Part shown: positions 16,253-21,681 of the stretch, in pieces
Position numbering within the stretch: the stretch's first letter is position 1
Layout: the number at the start of each line of letters is the position of its first letter
Source: Fidelibacterota bacterium
GTDB taxonomy: Bacteria > Fidelibacterota > Fidelibacteria > Fidelibacterales > Fidelibacteraceae
Length of the DNA: 21,681 nucleotides
Direction of reading: 5' to 3'
NCBI GenBank assembly: GCA_029931905.1
Contig: JAOZRH010000018.1
Span: 1-21,681 of the forward strand
Position numbers and translations under genes: made by a program
The notes under the pieces: generated by a model
The model's input: only the letters and a program-made list of their open reading frames with translations
Databases searched by the model: none
What the model was told of the DNA's origin: nothing

Positions 16253-17113
16253 ATGAAAACAAAACTAAAACTTATAATTATTTCTACTTTTTTCTTGATA
16301 TTGTTTCTGGCGATTGGCTTGAATGGTATGAATTTTAAAGTAAACAAATTTGAAAAACTATTATCTGATTTCCAAGCAGAAGAATCCCCTGTATATGATT
16401 TACGCATGAATTATTGTACTGTTTTACGAGTAGAGTCAGAAGTTAAAACAGGATTAACGCTCGGTCAAAAAGTATATAAAAAAATTATTATCAATCCAGG
16501 CGAATATTATTTTTACATTTCTGCCCATGAAGATGAAATAACATTTAAAGCACCAAATTATAACTCAAAGACAATCAAAGTTCCAAGAAAAGGGCTAAAA
16601 ATGGGACAAGTATATTATGTGCGACTTGAGAGTGTAAAAGAACCAATAGTAAAAAAACAACAACCCAAAATACCAAAAAAGATGCCAATTGTTCAGGACA
16701 AATCCTCAAAATCAACACTACTTATTACAAAACAAGGGATTGAATTTGAATTAACACAATGTTTTTATGCAAGCGAATCCATTACAATGGTTTTTGATGT
16801 TACAAACCACAAAGCAGACAGAGAAATTAGTCTTGTTGAACGAGCTAAAACGGGTTATGTTAGAATTATCGATGATAAAGGAATGGAATACCGTTCCTCT
16901 AAAATGACTTTCGGAACTAAAAGTGGACATTACCATAGCAATGGTATCAAAGATGTTACAGTTGTAGAAGATGTTACAACACAATTAATTTATAATTTTG
17001 AAAAGATCAAAAACAATCCAAAATACATTAAAAGAATGGATATCTTAATGTTTATTCCAGAATATAATAGTTATTTCACACTTAAATTCAGAGATATAGA
17101 AATTCAATATTAA
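16253..17113 (+). CDS. Exported protein of unknown function
   Basis: A 286-residue protein with a very strong ribosome binding site (GGGAGG eight bases before the ATG) and an N-terminal hydrophobic segment (7-24, LIIISTFFLILFLAIGLN) acting as a signal peptide or anchor. The first half has a PEGA-like rhythm: IIINPGEYYFYISAHEDEI (78-96), then an exit strand GQVYYVRLES (118-127). A Lys/Pro-rich linker follows (131-146). Residues 154-285 are beta-rich (GIEFELTQC, SITMVFDVTNH, YFTLKFRDIEI) and resemble DUF4352-type sandwich domains in layout. None of these matches is firm. It stands alone, divergent from the serpin operon and convergent with nadB, which ends 18 nt away. Confidence 0.82.
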   Translation: MKTKLKLIIISTFFLILFLAIGLNGMNFKVNKFEKLLSDFQAEESPVYDLRMNYCTVLRVESEVKTGLTLGQKVYKKIIINPGEYYFYISAHEDEITFKAPNYNSKTIKVPRKGLKMGQVYYVRLESVKEPIVKKQQPKIPKKMPIVQDKSSKSTLLITKQGIEFELTQCFYASESITMVFDVTNHKADREISLVERAKTGYVRIIDDKGMEYRSSKMTFGTKSGHYHSNGIKDVTVVEDVTTQLIYNFEKIKNNPKYIKRMDILMFIPEYNSYFTLKFRDIEIQY

Positions 17114-17131
17114 AATATAAAGATTTAACTT

Positions 17132-18724
17132 TTAAATAATTGTATCCTTAAAAAAATTATCGTCTTTTTCAGGATAATCAGTCATAAAATGTAAACCACG
17201 ACTTTCTTTTCGACGAAGTGCAGATTTTATGATTAAATAAGCAATTGTTGTAAAATTTCTTAATTCTAAAACATCTTTTCTGATATTTGTTCTATTATAA
17301 TAATCTTCTATTTCATCATAAAGCATCTTTGTTCTTCTTAATGCACGATTTAGATGTGTGGTACTTCTGACAATTCCTACATAATCCCACATAACATTTT
17401 GCAATTCTTGCTTGTTGTGTTTTGTCAATATCCATTCGTTTGGATTTTGTTCGCCATGTTCTTTCCATTCTGGAATTTCAATGTTATCAAACTCTTCTTT
17501 ATAGCCCTTTTTTAGAATTTTCATTGCGGCACGATGACTAAATATCAATGCTTCTGTTAAACTATTGCTTGCCAAACGATTTGCACCATGAATTCCTGTA
17601 TGTGCTGTTTCTCCACTTGCATAAAGATTGTGCATAGAAGTATTACCTTTCATATTCGTCATTATTCCTCCACATATATAATGTGCTGCTGGAACAACAG
17701 GAATCATATCTTTAGTAATATCTATATTTAAATAATTACTACAATGCTTGAATATTGTTGGAAATCTCTTTTTCACCTCTTTAGATTCTAATGATGTCAT
17801 ATCTAAATAAACAAAATCACTACCGTTTCTCTTCATTTCCGAATCAATTGCACGAGCTACAATATCTCTTGGTGCAAGTTCTAATCGATTATCATATTTT
17901 TTCATAAATCTTTCGTTATTGCCATTTCTTAATACACCTCCAAAACCTCTTAATGCTTCGGAAATTAAAAACGGTTCATTTTTGGGATCATACAATGCTG
18001 TTGGATGAAATTGCACAAACTCCATATTTGCAATTCTAACTCCTGCGCGATATGCCATTGCAATTCCATCACCCGTATCAACCTCAGGATTTGTCGTGTG
18101 TAAATATACTCTTGCTGCTCCACCTGTCGCTAACATTGTATAATTAGCTCTAAAAATATCGACTTTTTTATTTTCCATATTCAAAATATATGCACCAAAA
18201 CAAATATTAAAAGCTGACTGTAAATTATTTTGAACTTGATGTTCTGTAATTAAATCAATTGCAAATCTATTCTCAAATATTGAAATATTTGGGTGATTTT
18301 TTACCCTTTTAATTAATGTCTCTTCAATTTCCATTCCTGTTGCATCGGTTGCATGTAAAATTCTACCGTAAGAGTGTCCACCTTCTTTTGCCAAATCATA
18401 TTTACCATCATCTTGTTTTGTAAATTTTACTCCCCAATCAATCAAATCTTTTATTCTTGCAGGGCCTTCTTTCACTAATGCATCTAAAGAATCATCGTGA
18501 CACAATCCAACTCCAGCAACCATAGTGTCTTTTTTATGACTTTCACCACTATCGTTTTCTGAGATTACGGCTGCAATTCCACCTTGTGCTTTACTTGTAT
18601 TACAATCATTCATTTTACTTTTTGTAATAATATTCACTTTTCCAGAATCGGCAACTTTTAATGCAAAACTTAATCCAGCAATACCACTTCCAATTACAAG
18701 ATATTTTGACTTATTAACACTCAT
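17132..18724 (-). CDS. nadB: L-aspartate oxidase
   Basis: A 530-residue flavoenzyme that oxidises L-aspartate to iminoaspartate, the first step of de novo NAD synthesis, feeding quinolinate synthase NadA. The FAD-binding motif is GSGIAG (12-17), followed by SKAQGGIA (44-51). Active-site features of the succinate dehydrogenase/NadB family are FHPTAL (239-244), EALRGFGG (256-263), APRDIVARAI (284-293), VPAAHY (344-349) and HGANRLASNSL (379-389). A helical C-terminal domain carries ESRGLHF. The ATG follows GGGAGAAAA. NadA and NadC are not in the window. The oxidase can pass electrons to fumarate as well as oxygen, so it suits an anaerobe. Confidence 0.95.
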   Translation of the reverse strand: MSVNKSKYLVIGSGIAGLSFALKVADSGKVNIITKSKMNDCNTSKAQGGIAAVISENDSGESHKKDTMVAGVGLCHDDSLDALVKEGPARIKDLIDWGVKFTKQDDGKYDLAKEGGHSYGRILHATDATGMEIEETLIKRVKNHPNISIFENRFAIDLITEHQVQNNLQSAFNICFGAYILNMENKKVDIFRANYTMLATGGAARVYLHTTNPEVDTGDGIAMAYRAGVRIANMEFVQFHPTALYDPKNEPFLISEALRGFGGVLRNGNNERFMKKYDNRLELAPRDIVARAIDSEMKRNGSDFVYLDMTSLESKEVKKRFPTIFKHCSNYLNIDITKDMIPVVPAAHYICGGIMTNMKGNTSMHNLYASGETAHTGIHGANRLASNSLTEALIFSHRAAMKILKKGYKEEFDNIEIPEWKEHGEQNPNEWILTKHNKQELQNVMWDYVGIVRSTTHLNRALRRTKMLYDEIEDYYNRTNIRKDVLELRNFTTIAYLIIKSALRRKESRGLHFMTDYPEKDDNFFKDTII

Positions 18725-18822
18725 TTTTCTCCCTATTTCTAAATATGTATAATTTAATGAATATTATTGTATTTAGAAACATTAAATAATATAAATTCAC
18801 AATAATAGAATGCTTTGCATTG

Positions 18823-18848
18823 CTAAACCAAACGACAAAAATGTTTAG
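18823..18848. promoter_or_regulatory. Dyad upstream of nadB
   Basis: CTAAAC, 14 bases, then GTTTAG forms a spaced inverted repeat about 100 bp upstream of nadB, next to a second small hairpin AATGC-TTT-GCATT (18809-18821). It does not match a NAD-regulator site that I recognise. It lies between the divergent nadB and the gene at 18935, so it could act on either. Confidence 0.2.
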
Positions 18849-18903
18849 GAATTAGTAATTTCTTCAATCATATTTATTATTTCTCAAAATATTTAGTGTT
18901 TTT

Positions 18904-18917
18904 TTGTTATATTTAAG
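18904..18917 (+). promoter_or_regulatory. Candidate promoter element TTGTTATATTTAAG
   Basis: This 14-bp string matches 13 of 14 positions with the one upstream of the cyclic amidohydrolase operon (TTGTTATATTTTAG on the minus strand). It lies 17 bp before the ATG at 18935. Related TATATTTAA strings occur at 16203-16211 upstream of the exported protein. It is probably a -10-type element; no ribosome binding site of note follows, so the leader may be very short. Confidence 0.35.
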
Positions 18918-18934
18918 CATCAGTAGAAAATAAT

Positions 18935-19573
18935 ATGAAACAAGAAATTTATCAAATAGAAATTGAGCTCAAAAAACGATTGAAATACCCATATAAATGG
19001 GGTAAAAAACAAAGCGATGATTTCGATAAACGAACCAATTTCATTTATAAAGTATTTTATTTTGACGAATTAGTTAAAAAAATTAATCAACAATTCAAAC
19101 AAGACAATAATTATAAAAGCTTGGCAAATTATGCTTTGAATCGATGGTATAATTTCTGGTCTGCAATGGCTGTTGAAAAAATATTTTGCTCACTTCCAAA
19201 TGTCAAACCAGCATTAAATAAATACGACAAACTTGTTGATTTCAAAATTAATGGAATAAAATTTGATCATAAAACAACGGTGTTTCCTCAAGCTTATAAT
19301 CAATCTGTTCAATATGCAAAAAACAATACAAAAGATATTGTAAAATGGCTTTACATAAATCAAAGTCAACAACAGAGACAACATTATAAAAATCGACTAT
19401 TTATTATTCTACATAATTCAAATGGAGAACATTGGAAATTAAAAGCTGAGATATCACTATTAGAAAAATATATTATAAATTATGTAACCAATTTTTCTGA
19501 AAATTCATTAACATCACTTTATCGTAAAAATGGCGATAAAATATTATCTGATGCAATTTGGATTCAAGAATAA
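18935..19573 (+). CDS. Hypothetical protein with PD-(D/E)XK nuclease-like pattern
   Basis: A 212-residue cytoplasmic protein, rich in Lys, Asn and Tyr. I do not recognise a named family. Around the middle it has WSAMAVEKIF (75-84), then KLVDFKINGIKFDHKTT (99-115), then QAYNQSVQYA (119-128). A helical Glu (Glu81), an Asp before a hairpin (Asp102) and DxK (Asp111, Lys113) are spaced as in the PD-(D/E)XK nuclease fold. RLFIILHN (154-161) and EHWKLKAE (165-172) would be the following core strands. A DNA- or RNA-cleaving role is therefore possible, but rests on spacing of four residues. The ATG has only a weak binding site. It is followed after 21 nt by the radical SAM gene and is probably co-transcribed with it. 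Confidence 0.7.
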   Translation: MKQEIYQIEIELKKRLKYPYKWGKKQSDDFDKRTNFIYKVFYFDELVKKINQQFKQDNNYKSLANYALNRWYNFWSAMAVEKIFCSLPNVKPALNKYDKLVDFKINGIKFDHKTTVFPQAYNQSVQYAKNNTKDIVKWLYINQSQQQRQHYKNRLFIILHNSNGEHWKLKAEISLLEKYIINYVTNFSENSLTSLYRKNGDKILSDAIWIQE

Positions 19574-19594
19574 TATTTTGAGTTTTTTACCTCT

Positions 19595-21166
19595 ATGAAA
19601 CTTTTATTATGTCAACCTCCAATCGAAGATTTTTATTCCACAAAGGAGAGAACTTATCCACTGGGCTTGACATATCTTGCTGGTGCCATAAATGACCTTT
19701 CGGTGGAAGTGAAGATTAAAGATTTTTTAAGTGTAAATAAACGAAACACAATTCCGATTCCTACCAATTTTGAAAAATTAAAAAATCACTATAAATACGA
19801 CAAATCTGAAATTAAAATTTTTAATCAATATTATCATTTTGGCGAATCTTGGGGAAATATTGAACATTATTTTAAACAAAACAAATTCGATATTATTGGT
19901 ATCAGTAGTTTATTTTATACTTATACAGAAGAAACTATCAAACTGGCAAAAATAATAAAAAAAACCCAACCAAATACAACGATAATTGTAGGTGGTCAAA
20001 ATGTAACAGCTTCTAATCATTTACTTTTTGAATCTGCAGACATTGATTTTATGATAAGGGGCGAAGGTGAAAATTCATTTAGAATATTCATTAAAAACAT
20101 TTTAAATGAAAATATAAATGAGAGTATAATTCCAAATCTATTTTATAAAGATAATAATAAATGGAAAATCTCTACAATTCAAACAACTAATAATAGATAT
20201 GATTTTATGCCAGATAGTTCGTTAATAAATGGAGAATATTACAAAATACAAGGTAAAAATTCTACAATGCTCAATACCACTCGTGGTTGCCCGCAAGGAT
20301 GTAAATTTTGTTCAATTGCAAATGTATTCGGCAAAAAAATAAGAAATAAGCCGTACCATCTGGTTTTAAGCGAACTTCACAAAGCAAAAAAATTGGGAAT
20401 AAAAGTAATTGATATTGAAGACGATAATTTTACAAAAAACCAAAATTATGCAAAAACATTGATGAAAATGATATTTAATGAATTTGGAAATTATTTTGAG
20501 TTTTATGCAATGAATGGTTTGAGTGCTTTTGATCTTGACGATGAACTTTTTGAATTAATGAAAAATATCGGATTCAAAATGATTAATTTATCAATCGCTA
20601 CAATTTCTGAAAATTCCTTAAAAAATATGAATAGAAATAACTCGTTAAGTAAATTTAAATATGCCGTTAAAAAATCCGCCTCTTTAAATATGAAAACTGT
20701 TGGATATTTTATTGCAGGTTTACCAAACGAAAAAATTACCGACATTTTATTAACAATGAAATTTTTGACAGAACTACCATTAATTTTAGGAATTTCTCCC
20801 TTTTATTATATTCCTGACTTAACAATGAATATCCCAAATATTCCTCAAAATGTAAAAGATGCACGATTAACGCGTTTTTTTCCGGCTGATAATTTTTTAG
20901 ATGAATTGGATTTGATTACACTATTTCGAATTACAAGAATTATTAATTACATTAAAAAATTAATGACGAAAAATAATATTCAACAAATATATTTCAATGA
21001 ATTGTTAAAAATATTCCCAAAAAACATCATTATTGAAAAATTTGTAAATGAAAATATTATTATTGGAATAGACGATAATAACACAATATATGAACATCAA
21101 ACTTCTGAAATTGTAATAAAATATTTCTTTGAAATTTATAAAAATTCCATAATTGTAAAAGGGTGA
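19595..21166 (+). CDS. B12-binding-domain radical SAM protein
   Basis: A 523-residue radical SAM enzyme with an N-terminal cobalamin-binding-type Rossmann domain. That domain shows PPIEDFYSTKERTYPLGLTYLA (8-29), IIGISSLF (100-107), IIVGGQNVTAS (130-140) and IRGEGENSF (154-162). The DxHxxG cobalamin histidine motif is not seen, as is common in this group. The radical SAM domain has RGCPQGCKFC (230-239), giving the cluster ligands Cys232, Cys236 and Cys239, then VIDIEDDNFTKN and AGLPNEKITDI for the barrel. The C-terminal about 110 residues are family-specific and unrecognised. Members modify lipids, tetrapyrroles, RNA or peptides; nothing here fixes the substrate. It pairs with the small nuclease-like gene upstream and is followed by a terminator. 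Confidence 0.88.
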   Translation: MKLLLCQPPIEDFYSTKERTYPLGLTYLAGAINDLSVEVKIKDFLSVNKRNTIPIPTNFEKLKNHYKYDKSEIKIFNQYYHFGESWGNIEHYFKQNKFDIIGISSLFYTYTEETIKLAKIIKKTQPNTTIIVGGQNVTASNHLLFESADIDFMIRGEGENSFRIFIKNILNENINESIIPNLFYKDNNKWKISTIQTTNNRYDFMPDSSLINGEYYKIQGKNSTMLNTTRGCPQGCKFCSIANVFGKKIRNKPYHLVLSELHKAKKLGIKVIDIEDDNFTKNQNYAKTLMKMIFNEFGNYFEFYAMNGLSAFDLDDELFELMKNIGFKMINLSIATISENSLKNMNRNNSLSKFKYAVKKSASLNMKTVGYFIAGLPNEKITDILLTMKFLTELPLILGISPFYYIPDLTMNIPNIPQNVKDARLTRFFPADNFLDELDLITLFRITRIINYIKKLMTKNNIQQIYFNELLKIFPKNIIIEKFVNENIIIGIDDNNTIYEHQTSEIVIKYFFEIYKNSIIVKG

Positions 21167-21172
21167 AATAAT

Positions 21173-21203
21173 TAATAATTCTTGTTTGGAATTGTTATTT
21201 TTT
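21173..21203 (+). terminator. Intrinsic terminator after the radical SAM gene
   Basis: A 9-bp stem TAATAATTC / GAATTGTTA (one U-G pair) with a 7-base loop is followed at once by TTTTTT. It starts 6 nt after the stop codon. The stem is AT-rich and weak, but the T-run position is right. Confidence 0.55.
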
Positions 21204-21236
21204 GTAATTTATTTTATTAAAAATGAGAAATTAAAG

Positions 21237-21284
21237 ATGAATCTATATGAGATAATAAAGAAAGCCCCCGTTAAATTGAAATAA
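21237..21284 (+). other. 15-codon mini-ORF before the restriction-modification gene
   Basis: An ATG frame encoding MNLYEIIKKAPVKLK ends 15 nt before the next start codon. No strong binding site precedes it. It could be a leader peptide or chance; it contains the only C-rich run (GCCCCCG) in this intergenic stretch. Confidence 0.2.
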
Positions 21285-21299
21285 AGGAAATATTAATAA

Positions 21300-21681
21300 A
21301 TGGCATTAAGCTGGAATGAAATAAAAGACAGAGCATTAAAATTCTCGAACGAGTGGGCTGATGAAACAAGAGAAAGAGCTGAAAAAGACAGTTTTTGGAA
21401 CGACTTTTTTGATGTTTTCGGAATATCGCGCAGACGAGTTGCTACATTCGAAGAACCTGTTAAAAAATTGGGCGGAAATCAAGGATTTATTGACTTATTT
21501 TGGAAAGGAACTTTATTAGTTGAGCACAAATCGAAAGGAAAAAATCTTGACAAAGCATACGAGCAAGCAACGGATTATTTTCCAGGATTAAAAGAACACG
21601 AATTGCCAAAATACATTCTTGTTTCTGACTTTGAAAGAATTAAACTTTTCGACCTTGACGAAAGAACCGAACACGAATTTC
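21300..21681 (+). CDS. MmeI-like type IIL restriction-modification enzyme, N-terminal part
   Basis: The frame opens at ATG after AAAGGAAATATTAATA and runs off the right edge; 127 residues are seen. MALSWNEIKDRALKFSNEWA, then FWNDFFDVFGISRRR (32-46) and FEEPVKKLGG (50-59), match the start of MmeI-type single-chain restriction-modification enzymes. The nuclease site is GFIDLFWKGTLLVEHKS (62-78): Asp65, nine residues, then Glu75-x-Lys77, the same D-X9-ExK spacing as in MmeI. A gamma-class adenine methyltransferase and target recognition domain should follow outside the window. The codons use more G and C (GAC, TTC, GAG, CGC) than the two genes before it, which fits recent transfer. Confidence 0.88.
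   Translation, partial: MALSWNEIKDRALKFSNEWADETRERAEKDSFWNDFFDVFGISRRRVATFEEPVKKLGGNQGFIDLFWKGTLLVEHKSKGKNLDKAYEQATDYFPGLKEHELPKYILVSDFERIKLFDLDERTEHEF

Noticed and set aside
16162..16407. Minus-strand frame overlapping the start of the exported protein
   Set aside because: It is antisense to a gene with a strong binding site and signal peptide, and its own composition is not protein-like.

Overview
The window is strongly AT-rich, densely coded bacterial DNA. A secreted protein ends in an FPNPFNPST-type C-terminal domain, and lipoproteins are common. That sorting domain is typical of FCB-group lineages (Ignavibacteria, Cloacimonadota, Calditrichota, Delongbacteria and relatives). I would place the DNA in an uncultured or little-studied FCB-type lineage, without naming a genus. 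Apart from the tail at the right edge, the genes look chromosomal.

Region A (1-6926, minus strand) is one run of cell-envelope and secreted genes with gaps of 1-48 nt. In transcription order these are: a lipoprotein (6926), a metalloprotease-like protein cut off before its zinc motif (6183), a frameshifted TolB-like lipoprotein (5280), a 46-residue secreted micro-protein (4817), a second lipoprotein (4675), a full 1158-residue reprolysin-type protease with beta-helix, repeat and sorting domains (3846), and a lysozyme-fold-like protein running off the left edge. The pair lipoprotein plus protease occurs twice, so the run looks like a duplicated module whose first copy is decaying. A 400-nt gene-free stretch upstream carries (TATG)11 and one copy of a 32-bp exact repeat. 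The other copy of that repeat forms the 3' end of the truncated protease gene.

Region B (7327-13251, minus strand) holds a cyclic amidohydrolase, SsnA and YgfK. All three belong to the anaerobic purine/selenium-associated cluster known from E. coli (the ygf/yge genes) and gut anaerobes. SsnA and YgfK overlap by 8 nt. A promoter is visible in front of the first gene, which starts with TTG.

Region C (13388-16045, minus strand) is a tightly overlapping operon: a lipoprotein serpin (GTG start), a PlsC-type acyltransferase with an HX4E motif in place of HX4D, and a TrmR-like O-methyltransferase. A divergent intergenic region with two dyads separates it from a plus-strand exported protein of unknown function (16253-17113). 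L-aspartate oxidase NadB (17132-18724, minus strand) converges on that gene.

Region D (18935-21681, plus strand) holds a 212-residue protein with a PD-(D/E)XK-like residue pattern, a B12-binding-type radical SAM protein and a good terminator. It ends with the first 127 residues of an MmeI-like (type IIL) restriction-modification enzyme, whose base composition differs from the genes before it. This is the most accessory-looking part of the window. The nuclease-like/radical SAM pair and the duplicated lipoprotein-protease module are the best candidates for something undescribed; neither can be assigned a pathway from this sequence alone.
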